This document shows positions 56,881 through 64,000 of a stretch of 64,000 nt of DNA, piece after piece. Each line of letters starts with the position of its first letter. Position 1 is the stretch's first letter. The notes beneath the pieces are model-generated. The model saw nothing but the letters and a program-made list of their open reading frames with translations, had not been told where the DNA came from and made no database searches. The position numbers and the translations under genes are program-made. Source of the stretch: Streptomyces sp. NBC_01803 (lineage in GTDB: Bacteria > Actinomycetota > Actinomycetes > Streptomycetales > Streptomycetaceae); contig NZ_CP109073.1 of the NCBI RefSeq assembly GCF_035917415.1, positions 5,698,001 to 5,762,000 of the forward strand. Reading direction: 5' to 3'.

Positions 56881-57195
56881 TCAGCCCTTCCCGCCCTCGC
56901 CGCTCCGGCCCCTCTCACCGCGCTTCCCGCGGCCTTCCGCGCCCTCCTTCTGCCCGGTCGGGCCGCCGGCCGACTGCTCGCCGCCGGTCGCCCCGTAGCC
57001 GCCGGTGATGCCGGGCGGGATGTCCGCGTCCGCCCGGTCCCTGCTGATGTGACGCCGGGCCCGCACCCCGGCCCGCCGTTCCGCGTAGGGATAGTCGAAC
57101 GGGCGGGACACGCGGCGCTCGCGGTCTGTCTCCCGCTGCTCCTCGACGGCTTTGTCCAGCTTCTTTCGATTTTCTTCGCCTTTACCCTTTTCCAT
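56881..57195 (-). CDS. Small charged conserved hypothetical protein
   Basis: A 104-residue hydrophilic protein: MEKGKGEENRKKLDKAVEEQ then RETDRERRVSRPFDYPYAER, GVRARRHISRDRADADIPPG and a glycine-rich tail. It probably has a short helix and a disordered end. I know no function. The A+T-rich leader (lower GC than the coding part) and the basic/acidic alternation suggest a real gene. ATG 57195 is the simplest start; an earlier in-frame ATG at 57234 adds 13 residues. Two palindrome copies lie 120-150 bases upstream. Confidence 0.6.
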   Translation of the reverse strand: MEKGKGEENRKKLDKAVEEQRETDRERRVSRPFDYPYAERRAGVRARRHISRDRADADIPPGITGGYGATGGEQSAGGPTGQKEGAEGRGKRGERGRSGEGGKG

Positions 57196-57277
57196 GCGTC
57201 CCGCGTACCCACCCCGATCGCACACATTCCGCATCCGACCGCCACGTCGCCCACCACTGCTTTACTATTCAACCGGT

Positions 57278-57349
57278 CGTGCGGGTTCGCGAACCGGCCC
57301 GCACGTCAGCCGGACCGGTCCTGGCCAGGACACCCCCGACCTGGCCAGG
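57278..57349. promoter_or_regulatory. Hairpin and two spaced palindromes downstream of ppx
   Basis: CGTGCGGG (57278-57285) pairs with CCCGCACG (57298-57305), a likely terminator for the phosphatase gene. Then CCTGGCCAGG occurs at 57320-57329 and 57340-57349, exactly 20 bp apart; the first is part of the perfect palindrome GTCCTGGCCAGGAC. Two sites two helix turns apart suggest cooperative binding for the small gene downstream. Confidence 0.45.
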
Positions 57350-57356
57350 ACCTCAC

Positions 57357-58376
57357 TCACTCCCCGGCCCGCACCGGCCGCCCGGCCGGCGCGTCCCGCC
57401 CGCCCGCGTCGCCCGCCCCGTGGCCCAGGTCCGCCGCCGCCCACCAGTCGGCTCCATCCTCGACGTGCCGCAGCATGATCCCCTCGCGCAGCCCCCACGG
57501 GCAGATCGTGGCCGCTCCCACCCCGATCAGCTTCATCGTCGCGTGCGCCACCACCGCGCCCGCCAGCGCCTGCCGGGAACGCGCCGCCGAGATCCCCGGC
57601 AGCGACGCCCGCCGGTCGACGGGCAGATCCGCGAGCCGGTCCACGGCCCGGCGCAGATCCGGCCGGGACAACTGCCGTGGAACGAACGGCCCTTGCCGCT
57701 CAGGGGCGGCCCCGCACAGGCGGGCGAGCTGCTGGAACGTGCGCGAGGCGGCCACCGCCGTGTGCGTCCGCTCCTGCCGGATCCGCGCGGCGACGTCCCG
57801 CAGTTGGGTCCGCACCCGGCGCCGCACGGCCCGGATCGCCTCGGCCGGCGGCGGGTCACGCGACTCCTGGGTGAAGTGCTCCCGCGTCAGCCGCCCGGCC
57901 CCCAGCGGCAACGAGACCGCGTAGTCCGGCAGCCGTCCCCGGCCGAACGCCACCTCCAGCGTCCCGCCGCCGAGATCCATCAGCGTCAGCGGCCCGGCCT
58001 GCCAGCCCATCCACCGCCGGACGGCCAGAAACGACAGCTCCGCCTCCAGCTCGCCCGGCAGGACGCACAGCCGCGTCCCGGTCCCGGACCGTACCGCCCG
58101 CAGCACCTCGGCCCGGTTGGGCGCGTCCCGCACGACGGCGGTCGCGAAGGTCAGCGGCCGCGCCGTTCCCCACCGCTCCGCCTCCGCCCGCGCCGCGCCG
58201 ACCGCCTCCGCGACCTGCGCGATCTGCCGCTCGGGCAGCCGCCCGCCGCGGTCGAGGTGCTGCCCCAGACGCAGCCGGTACTTGGCCGTGTGCACCGGTA
58301 CGGGCCACCCGCCCGCCACGTCCGCGACGACCAGACACGCCGTGTTCGATCCCACGTCCACCACGCTCATCCGCAT
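57357..58376 (-). CDS. Ppx/GppA phosphatase family protein
   Basis: A 339-residue exopolyphosphatase/guanosine pentaphosphatase-type protein. The ASKHA phosphate motifs are VVDVGSNTACLVVAD (residues 4-18) and LMDLGGGTLEVAFG (about 135). SLPLGAGRLTREHF and the C-terminal ICPWGLREGIML are family-typical. It hydrolyses polyphosphate or pppGpp, linking phosphate storage and the stringent response. Length agrees with the short actinobacterial Ppx type, without the C-terminal HD part of E. coli. The start may be ATG 58376 or ATG 58370. Confidence 0.9.
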   Translation of the reverse strand: MRMSVVDVGSNTACLVVADVAGGWPVPVHTAKYRLRLGQHLDRGGRLPERQIAQVAEAVGAARAEAERWGTARPLTFATAVVRDAPNRAEVLRAVRSGTGTRLCVLPGELEAELSFLAVRRWMGWQAGPLTLMDLGGGTLEVAFGRGRLPDYAVSLPLGAGRLTREHFTQESRDPPPAEAIRAVRRRVRTQLRDVAARIRQERTHTAVAASRTFQQLARLCGAAPERQGPFVPRQLSRPDLRRAVDRLADLPVDRRASLPGISAARSRQALAGAVVAHATMKLIGVGAATICPWGLREGIMLRHVEDGADWWAAADLGHGAGDAGGRDAPAGRPVRAGE

Positions 58377-58601
58377 GCCCGCCCCTGTACCCGGCCCCGT
58401 GCCCGGTACGCCGCCGACACCACCGCGCGCCCCGCGAACGCCGCGGCCGAGCCCGTTTTTGCAGAAAGCGTTTTACCTTCTGCCGTGGACGTTGTACTTT
58501 TCTTCCGGCAGCGGCCCGGCCCCACCCGCAGTGCAAGCAGCGTCAAGTTTTCCGAACTACGGGATGCAATCGCCTGACGAGTGGCTTTGTCCACGAGGTA
58601 C

Positions 58602-59133
58602 GGCTCTGGCCCAAGTTCCGTGCGATGGTGACGGGTCGTAGTTGTTGACCCGGTTGGGGCAGTGTGGAAGTCGCCTTGTTTTCGCTCCTCGATCGGCTGG
58701 TGTGGCTGACATTCGGTCGCCGTGAGCCAGGTGTTGCCCCAAGTTGCAGAAGTTGCTGTTGCCGTCGGTCGCCGGTGTCGCGGTCGTGTCCATCGAGACG
58801 GCCGGTGAGGCGATACGCGTCGAGGCCCGATGCGCGGCGGCAGGTCCGGCCTGTCCGGACTGTGGCGACTGGTCGGAGCGCGTCCACAGCTCGTACCTGC
58901 GCTTTCCGGCGGATCTTCCCAGCGCCGGACGGCGCGCGGTGCTGGCCTTGCGCGTCCGCCGGTTCTGGTGCGCCTCCTCTTCGTGCCCTCGGCGGACGTT
59001 CGCCGAGCAGGTGCCCGGACTGACCCGCCGCCACGGCCAGGCCACCGAGCGGCTGCGCTCGGCCCTGGGCGCGATCGACCTGGACGTCACGGTCACCGAC
59101 GTCGATTACCTGGACGTCGACCTGGGCCAGTAG
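58602..59133 (+). mobile_element. Left-end relic of an ISL3-family insertion sequence
   Basis: GGCTCTGGCCCAAGTTCCGT at 58602 resembles the left terminal inverted repeat of ISL3-family elements (GGCTCT then GCCAA and TTCCGT). About 140 bases later the transposase frame begins. The element stops at about 59080; the right two thirds and the right inverted repeat are absent, so it cannot move by itself. What follows is a fused tail of another gene. Confidence 0.7.
58744..59133 (+). pseudogene. ISL3 transposase N-terminus fused to a Tpg-like C-terminal tail
   Basis: The frame begins with TTG 58744, MQKLLLPSVAGVAVVS, and includes the zinc-binding segment PACPDCGDWSERVHSSY, RRFWCASSSCPRRTFAEQVP and RHGQATERLRSALGAI, the ISL3 transposase N-terminal region (normally about 400-550 residues in all). 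The remaining residues, LDVTVTDVDYLDVDLGQ, do not belong to ISL3; they match the last residues of the Tpg-like protein at 53066-53491 (LDVAIQDIDYLDIEL). The IS therefore probably landed in a tpg-like gene and only the tail survived after deletion. Confidence 0.72.
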
Positions 59134-59642
59134 GCGGCCGGACCCGCCCGGCCGGGTGTGCTTTCACGTATGTCGAAGCTGCGCTCCGGCCAGCACACCG
59201 CACCGCGCCTGACCAGCGGGAACACCGGCCGCGGAGACGTGACCTCACCCGTTTGCGCACTGTCCGGGGAAGCGGCCCGCCCGGGCCGTGCGGCATGGCG
59301 TGCCCGGGGCGTGGCGTCGGTGGTCGTGGACGGCACGGACGGTACGGACGGCGGGGACCAGGCGGCGGGTGGCCCGGTGGTGTGCTGGCGCCTGTGGTGG
59401 TGGACACCGGGGTGTCGGCCGCCCGCCCGCTGGCCGGTCTTGTCACCGCCACGTCAAGGCACTTCCGGACTCATTTCCGGCATCCGCGCCCGGCGGGTCG
59501 CCATTGCCGCAGTCAGCGGCTGGAGCAGGGGCCCGCAGGGGCAATTCAGTTGCCTTTGGCCGCTGTGAGGCCGAGCTCGGAAGTGCAGCAGCAGCCGCAG
59601 AGCACCGGTACCGGCCGGGGCTCCTTGCGGGGGTGCGGAGGG
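59134..59642. other. 500-bp gene-free stretch
   Basis: No ORF with family likeness, no clear repeats and no strong hairpin were seen here. The frames run through the region without a start context, as expected for GC-rich non-coding DNA. Confidence 0.5.
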
Positions 59643-60374
59643 TCAGGTGCAGCAGGCGCAGCCGGGGCGGCAGCCGCAGGCGTCGGTCTCGGCGCGGGGG
59701 GAGGGGATCGCCGCCGTGGTGCCGGGCGGGGGCGTGGCGCAGCAGCCTTCGCCGCGCCAGGCGTCGCGGCCTTCCTTGACGGCGATGGCGGCGATGGCCA
59801 GGGCGGCGATGGGGTCGGCCCAGGTCCAGCCGAGGGTGGCGTTGGCGACCAGGCCGGCCAGGAGGACGGCGGACAGGTAGGTGCACAGCAGGGTCTGCCG
59901 GGAGTCGGCGACCGCGCTGGCGGAGCCGAGTTCGCGCCCGGCGCGGCGCTGGGCGGCGGAGAGGAAGGGCATCACGAGCAGGGAGAGCGCGGCCAGGACG
60001 ATGCCGGGGAGGGAGGGGTCGGCCTCGCTGGCGTCGGCCAGGGCGCGGGTGGCGTCGAGGGTGACGTAGGCGGCCAGCGCGAGGAAGGAGACCGCGATGA
60101 TCCGCAGGGTGGTCTTCTCGCGGGCCTGGCGCGCCGCGTGGTCGGCGGCGGAGAACTGCCAGGCGACCGCGGCGGCGGAGGAGACCTCGATGAGGGAGTC
60201 CAGGCCGAAGCCGATCAGCGCGGAGGAGGAGGCGAGGGCGCCGGCGGTGAGGGCGACGGCCGCCTCGATGGCGTTGTAGGTGATGGTCGCGGCCACCAGC
60301 AGCCGTATCCGCCCGGTGAGCACATCGCGGCGGGCCAGGCCGGGGCCGAGGGACATCGGTATGCCGTCGGTCAT
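59643..60374 (-). CDS. CDF-like heavy-metal exporter with Cys-rich tail
   Basis: A 243-residue membrane protein with about six helices. ATITYNAIEAAVALTAGALA, SSALIGFGLDSLIEVSSAAA and VAWQFSAADHAARQAREKTT are the opening helices, with the metal-site Asp of cation diffusion facilitators (GLDSLIE, later TWADPIAALAIA). The C-terminus is Cys-rich (GCCATPP, then CGCRPGCACCT), a probable metal chelator. The ArsR/CmtR-like regulator lies two bases upstream, forming an operon, and metals such as Cd(II) or Pb(II) are probable cargo. GAGAAGG lies ahead of ATG 60374 inside the regulator gene. Confidence 0.83.
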   Translation of the reverse strand: MTDGIPMSLGPGLARRDVLTGRIRLLVAATITYNAIEAAVALTAGALASSSALIGFGLDSLIEVSSAAAVAWQFSAADHAARQAREKTTLRIIAVSFLALAAYVTLDATRALADASEADPSLPGIVLAALSLLVMPFLSAAQRRAGRELGSASAVADSRQTLLCTYLSAVLLAGLVANATLGWTWADPIAALAIAAIAVKEGRDAWRGEGCCATPPPGTTAAIPSPRAETDACGCRPGCACCT

Positions 60375-60376
60375 GG

Positions 60377-60712
60377 TCAGCAGCAGCCCTTCTCCTTGGC
60401 GTCCGGGCAGGTCCGGTCGGTCTCCACGGCGACCACGGCGGTGCGCAGGTCGTCCAGCGCATGGCCCAGGCGGGGGTCGGCCAGCTCGTAGCGGGTGCGG
60501 CGGCCCACGGGGACGGTGACGACCAGGCCGCAGTCCCGCAGGCACGCCAGGTGGTTCGACAGCCGCGTACGGGAGATCCCCAGCGCGTCGGCGAGGTCGG
60601 AGGGGTAGGCAGGCGATTCGCGCAGGGCGAGCAGGATGCGGCAGCGGATCGGGTCGGCGAGCGCGCGGCCGAACCGGACCAGCACCTTGATGTCGGAAGC
60701 AACAGTCAGCAC
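60377..60712 (-). CDS. ArsR/CmtR-like metal-sensing repressor
   Basis: A 111-residue ArsR-family regulator. The winged HTH reads ALADPIRCRILLALRESPAYPSDLADALGISRTRLSNHLACLRDCGLV. The cysteine pair in LACLRDC lies in the recognition helix as in mycobacterial CmtR (Cys57 and Cys61), and further cysteines occur in the tail (RTCPDAKEKGCC), matching the third ligand of CmtR. Cd(II) or Pb(II) binding should release the operator GTGAATTCAC at 60737. The gene is the first of a two-gene exporter operon. Confidence 0.87.
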   Translation of the reverse strand: MLTVASDIKVLVRFGRALADPIRCRILLALRESPAYPSDLADALGISRTRLSNHLACLRDCGLVVTVPVGRRTRYELADPRLGHALDDLRTAVVAVETDRTCPDAKEKGCC

Positions 60713-60736
60713 CCCACCACGCTAGTACAGGGATTG

Positions 60737-60746
60737 GTGAATTCAC
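60737..60746. promoter_or_regulatory. Palindromic operator of the metal-sensor operon
   Basis: GTGAATTCAC, a perfect 10-bp palindrome, lies 25 bases before the start of the CmtR-like gene; ACTCTCGTGAAC next to it holds another half (GTGAA). The place, near the expected transcription start, supports repression. Confidence 0.5.
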
Positions 60747-61421
60747 ACTCTCGTGAACCCGAAGTTCGGATTTCACCGGGGCGGTGAGACGTGGCGGGCG
60801 CTGGGCCTGCTGCCGTAGGCCCTTCCGGCTCGGCGGTCGGACTTCGTCTTCGCAGTGGGCGCCAGGCTCACCGGCTGCGCTCGGCCTTGTCGCGGTCGGC
60901 CCGGGTCCGCTGCACCGGCCACCGGGGCGGCTTCTTGATGGCCCGGGGGTACTTCCGGCTGGCGCGTGGGGAGAGGAGGCGACGGCGGACGCCCTGGACG
61001 GCGTCGGTCACGGCGCGGGCGCGCGTCCGGGCGGTGGCGGCGAGCTGGGCGCGGATGCTGCGGCGGGCGATCCGCACGCAGCCGAGGTAGGAGACGCAGC
61101 CGGTGTCCACCGCCGGCCGTTCTCGACGGCGGCCTGGTGCCATCCGGGGGCGGGAGGTGTTGTCCTGTGATCGGGTGCGGCTGTCCGGGTGGTCCGTGCG
61201 GTGGGGAGGGGGACCGGGGCGCCGCCAGGGGTCTGGTCGTTGGCGGGCGCGAGGGCGGGAATCACCCGGGGGTTGGGGCGTGGGCGCTCCGGGGCGGTCT
61301 CGTGGCGGGGGCGGTCGGGGGGCGAGTGCCGGTTCATGTCGTGAGCCGGTGGGGGCGGCGGGTCTGTGCATGCTTCGGTCCGGGATCGGGGTGTGCCGTT
61401 GCTTTCCGGAGGAGGCCACTG
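60747..61421. other. Intergenic region upstream of kdp with a possible transposase tail
   Basis: On the minus strand at about 61090-60868 the frame reads RARAVTDAVQGVRRRLLSPR then ASRKYPRAIKKPPRWPV before a stop, which recalls C-termini of some IS4-type transposases (basic tail with PRxVKR). This is a weak assignment. The 61100-61420 stretch is G-rich on the plus strand and shows no gene; it should hold the kdp promoter. Confidence 0.35.
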
Positions 61422-61505
61422 ATGGCTGACGTCGCGTTCGTATCCGTCGTGGCCGTGTTCTTCGTCGTGATGGTGGCCGTGACCAAGGGGGTGGAGCGGC
61501 GGTGA
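61422..61505 (+). CDS. 27-residue membrane peptide preceding KdpF
   Basis: ATG 61422 with GGAGGAGGCC upstream encodes 27 residues: one hydrophobic helix ([20 protein letters not shown]) and a basic end (VERR). Its stop TGA overlaps the KdpF start as GTGA, so it belongs to the kdp operon. It may be an extra accessory subunit; KdpF itself is the next gene. I know no name for it. Confidence 0.7.
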   Translation: MADVAFVSVVAVFFVVMVAVTKGVERR

Positions 61506-61591
61506 GTGTCGAGAACGTGGTGGGGCTGGTCTGTGCGGCAGGGCTGGTGGTCTACCTGCTGCTGGCTCTGCTGTTCCCGGACCGGTTCTGA
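61502..61591 (+). CDS. kdpF: Potassium-transporting ATPase subunit KdpF
   Basis: GTG 61502 encodes 29 residues: a single helix ([20 protein letters not shown]) and the family-typical end FPDRF. KdpF is a small stabilising subunit of the high-affinity KdpFABC K+ pump. The start overlaps the small peptide upstream and the stop overlaps the KdpA ATG (TGATG), so translation of all is coupled. Confidence 0.88.
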   Translation: MSVENVVGLVCAAGLVVYLLLALLFPDRF

Positions 61592-63252
61592 TGAGTGACT
61601 CGGCGGCGGGCCTGCTGACGGTCGGGGTGCTGCTCCTGGCTCTGGCTGTGGTGCATGTGCCGTTCGGCGAGTACATGGCGCGGGTCTACGGTGGCGGCCG
61701 GCATCTGGCTGTCGAGAGGGCGGTCTACCGGGTGGCGGGGGTGTCCCCGGACACCGATCAGCGGTGGCCCACGTATGTGCTGTCGCTGCTGGGCTTCTCG
61801 GCTGTGTCGGTGCTGTTCCTGTACGGCCTCCTGCGGGCGCAGGGCGTGCTTCCGCTGTCGCTCGGGATGGCGGGTGTTCCGGCGGATGGGGCGTTCAACA
61901 CCGCCGTGTCGTTCGTGACCAACACCAACTGGCAGTGGTACGCGGGCGAGGCCACGCTGGGTCATCTGGCGCAGATGGCCGGGCTGGCGGTGCAGAACTT
62001 CCTGTCGGCGGCGGTCGGCATGGCCGTGGCGGTCGCCCTGGTCCGTGGTTTCGCGCGGTCGCGCACTGACCGGGTGGGCAATTTCTGGGTCGATCTGGTG
62101 CGCGGCACGGTCCGCGTCCTGCTGCCGCTGTCGTTCGTGGCCGCGGTGGTGCTCGTCGCCGCGGGCGCGGTGCAGAACTTCGCCGGCGCGGAGGAGGTGC
62201 GCACGCTGGCCGGCGGGACGCAGTCGCTGCCGGGCGGGCCGGTCGCCTCGCAGGAGGCGATCAAGGTGCTGGGTACGAACGGCGGTGGGTTCTTCAACGC
62301 CAACTCCGCTCATCCTTTTGAGAATCCGAACGCGTTCACCAACCTCGTCGAGATCTTTCTGCTGCTGCTCATTCCCAGCGCGCTGCCGCGGACGTTCGGT
62401 TCGATGGTCGGTGCGAAGCGTCAGGGGTGGGCGATTCTCGCGGTGATGGCGGTCATCTGGGCCGCGGGCCTGGCCGCGGTGACAGCCTTTGAGGTGGCGC
62501 ATGACGGGAGCGTGCCGCAGACGGTGGGCGCGGCCATGGAGGGCAAGGAGCAGCGGTTCGGGGTCTGGAACTCCGCGCTGTTCGCCAACGCCACGACCAT
62601 GACGTCCACCGGGGCGGTGGACGCGTCCCACGACAGCTTCACCGCGCTGGGTGGCGGGGTGCTGGTGCTGAACATGCTGCTGGGCGAGGTGGCGCCGGGC
62701 GGTGCGGGCGCCGGCCTGTACGGGATCCTGGTGATGGCCGTGCTCGCGGTGTTCCTGGCGGGGCTGATGGTGGGCCGGACTCCGGAGTATCTGGGCAGGA
62801 AGATCCGACGGCGTGAGATCACCTTCGCCGCGCTGTACGTGCTCGCGATGCCGTTCGCGGTGCTGCTGGGCACCGGGCTGGCCCTGGGCTTTCCCGGCCC
62901 GAGGGAGTCCATCCTCAACGCGGCGCCCCACGGTCTGACCGAGGTGCTCTACGCCTATGCCTCCGCCGCCAACAACAACGGCAGCGCCTTCGCGGGGCTG
63001 GGCACGGACACCGTCTTCTACAACACCACGCTGGGACTGGCGATGCTGATCGGCCGGTATCTGCCCATCGTCTTCGTCCTCGCGCTGGCCGGTTCGCTCG
63101 CCCGGCAGCAGCCGGTCCCGGTGGGCCAGGGCACGCTGCCGACCCACCGGCCCCTGTTCGTGGGCCTGCTGACCAGCGTCGTGATCGTTGTCGCGGGCCT
63201 GTCGTACTTCCCGGCCCTGGCCCTGGGACCCGTGGCGGAGGGGCTGGCATGA
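61591..63252 (+). CDS. kdpA: Potassium-transporting ATPase subunit KdpA
   Basis: A 553-residue integral membrane subunit that selects and conducts K+. The four selectivity-filter-like loops are visible: [35 protein letters not shown], the [11 protein letters not shown] segment and [17 protein letters not shown] (with Ala-Ser variations). About ten helices are predicted, and the size is normal. It is encoded between KdpF and KdpB with 4-base overlaps. The operon is normally induced at low K+ by KdpDE; these regulators are not in the window. Confidence 0.95.
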   Translation: MSDSAAGLLTVGVLLLALAVVHVPFGEYMARVYGGGRHLAVERAVYRVAGVSPDTDQRWPTYVLSLLGFSAVSVLFLYGLLRAQGVLPLSLGMAGVPADGAFNTAVSFVTNTNWQWYAGEATLGHLAQMAGLAVQNFLSAAVGMAVAVALVRGFARSRTDRVGNFWVDLVRGTVRVLLPLSFVAAVVLVAAGAVQNFAGAEEVRTLAGGTQSLPGGPVASQEAIKVLGTNGGGFFNANSAHPFENPNAFTNLVEIFLLLLIPSALPRTFGSMVGAKRQGWAILAVMAVIWAAGLAAVTAFEVAHDGSVPQTVGAAMEGKEQRFGVWNSALFANATTMTSTGAVDASHDSFTALGGGVLVLNMLLGEVAPGGAGAGLYGILVMAVLAVFLAGLMVGRTPEYLGRKIRRREITFAALYVLAMPFAVLLGTGLALGFPGPRESILNAAPHGLTEVLYAYASAANNNGSAFAGLGTDTVFYNTTLGLAMLIGRYLPIVFVLALAGSLARQQPVPVGQGTLPTHRPLFVGLLTSVVIVVAGLSYFPALALGPVAEGLA

Positions 63253-64000
63253 CCCCCACCACGCCGCCGCCTGGGCACCAGCGTGTGACGGCGGGTGCCT
63301 TCAGCCCGCGGCAGCTCGTCATGTCGTTGCCGGTGGCGGCCCGGAAGCTGGACCCCCGTCATCTGGTCCGCACCCCGGTGATGTTCGTGGTGTGGGTCGG
63401 CTCGGTTCTCACCAGCGCCTCCGCCTGTGCCGACCCCGGCTTCTTCGCGTTCGCCGTCGCCGCCTGGCTGTGGGCCACCGTGCTGTTCGCCAATCTCGCC
63501 GAAGCCGTCGCCGAAGGCCGCGGCCGGGCCCAGGCCGCCACCTTGCGGCAGGCCGCGCAGGAGACGGTGGCGCGACGGCTGCGTCCCGACGGGAGCGAGG
63601 AGGAGGTGCCGGGGCCGCTGCTGCGGGTGGGCGATGTGGTCGTGGTGGAGGCCGGGCAGGTCATTCCCGGCGACGGCGAGGTGATCGAGGGCATCGCATC
63701 CGTGGACGAGTCGGCCATCACGGGCGAGTCGGCGCCGGTGATCCGCGAATCGGGTGGCGACCGCTCGGCCGTCACGGGCGGCACGCGCGTGCTGTCCGAC
63801 CGGATCGTCGTACGCGTCGTCGCCCGGCCGGGAGAGAGCTTCCTGGACCGGATGATCGCCCTGGTGGAGGGGGCCACCCGGCAGAGGACACCCAACGAGA
63901 TCGCCCTGAACATCCTGCTCGCCGGGCTGACGATCATCTTCCTGCTGGCCGTGGCCGCCCTCCAGCCGCTGGCCGCCTACTCCGGCCAGGACCAGCGGCT
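63249..64000 (+). CDS. kdpB: Potassium-transporting ATPase subunit KdpB, 3' end outside window
   Basis: The first 250 residues of the P-type ATPase subunit. ATG 63249 overlaps the KdpA stop (ATGA). The N-terminal helices ([35 protein letters not shown]) are followed by the actuator-domain part [18 protein letters not shown] and the dephosphorylation motif [15 protein letters not shown]. The segment [18 protein letters not shown] is the next helix. The phosphorylation motif DKTGT lies beyond the edge. Confidence 0.93.
   Translation, partial: MTPTTPPPGHQRVTAGAFSPRQLVMSLPVAARKLDPRHLVRTPVMFVVWVGSVLTSASACADPGFFAFAVAAWLWATVLFANLAEAVAEGRGRAQAATLRQAAQETVARRLRPDGSEEEVPGPLLRVGDVVVVEAGQVIPGDGEVIEGIASVDESAITGESAPVIRESGGDRSAVTGGTRVLSDRIVVRVVARPGESFLDRMIALVEGATRQRTPNEIALNILLAGLTIIFLLAVAALQPLAAYSGQDQR

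Overview
The window reads as chromosomal DNA of a high-GC actinomycete, almost certainly Streptomyces or a close relative. Third codon positions are nearly all G or C, GTG and TTG starts and 4-base ATGA/GTGA/TTGA overlaps are common, and Streptomyces-typical families recur (DUF5709, DUF2267, Rv1733c-like, tandem universal stress proteins, GntR, ROK, CmtR-like). Two relics related to the telomere terminal protein Tpg suggest a linear-chromosome arm or its border with the core. No rRNA, tRNA or CRISPR array was seen.

Region 1 (1-2900): end of a DUF1801 gene, a MarR regulator facing a metallo-beta-lactamase-fold/SRPBCC gene pair, and a frameshifted medium-chain dehydrogenase relic.

Region 2 (3000-14300): a dense dormancy or hypoxia cluster like the DevRS (DosRS) regulon of mycobacteria and the OsdKR regulon of Streptomyces coelicolor. 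It has three tandem universal stress proteins, a DoxX-like membrane protein, an Rv1733c-like protein, a NarL/DevR-type response regulator, a D-lactate dehydrogenase, a STAS protein, a CBS-BON protein, a cNMP-binding protein without HTH, a GAF histidine kinase of DevS size, an alcohol dehydrogenase and a shortened HPF/RaiA protein. A palindrome, GGGCCG-NN-CGGCCC, sits before several of these genes, once beside a classical GGGAC-N4-GTCCC DevR-like box. This is the best candidate for one co-regulated system.

Region 3 (14290-20650): an alcohol/aldehyde oxidation island (GMC oxidoreductase, betaine-aldehyde-type dehydrogenase, APC permease, TetR), probably inserted against the end of the HPF gene.

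Region 4 (20700-23260): a graveyard of transporter tails (two P-type ATPase C-termini and an RCK_C tail), an intact CBS protein, and a GNAT relic in which an apparent 1-base loss is compensated by a 16-bp duplication.

Region 5 (23285-31450): more anaerobic or redox functions. An NAD-dependent molybdenum formate dehydrogenase diverges from an XRE-flavin-fold regulator, nicotinate phosphoribosyltransferase and an Acg-like nitroreductase. A SHOCT protein with a near-match to the dormancy palindrome follows. Formate oxidation plus NAD salvage fits low-oxygen survival.

Region 6 (31500-46900): housekeeping and arm-border genes: CoA-binding protein, IMPACT protein, a luciferase-like monooxygenase/FMN reductase pair with its own operator, SbcD-SbcC, a DUF885 peptidase, GNAT, decayed SDR and MocR pieces, GntR, a truncated ROK regulator, PurB and an SGNH hydrolase.

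Region 7 (46900-59150): accessory genes: DUF5709/DUF2267, methyltransferase, thioredoxin-reductase-like flavoprotein with XRE-cupin regulator, an orphan peptide-binding lipoprotein, a Tpg-like protein lacking its HTH, a hydrolase, a TetR/AurF-like diiron oxygenase pair under a 40-bp palindrome, a Ppx/GppA phosphatase, and an ISL3 transposase relic fused to a Tpg tail.

Region 8 (59640-64000): a CmtR-like metal sensor with a CDF-type exporter, then a kdp potassium-uptake operon (an extra 27-residue membrane peptide, KdpF, KdpA, KdpB) running off the right edge.
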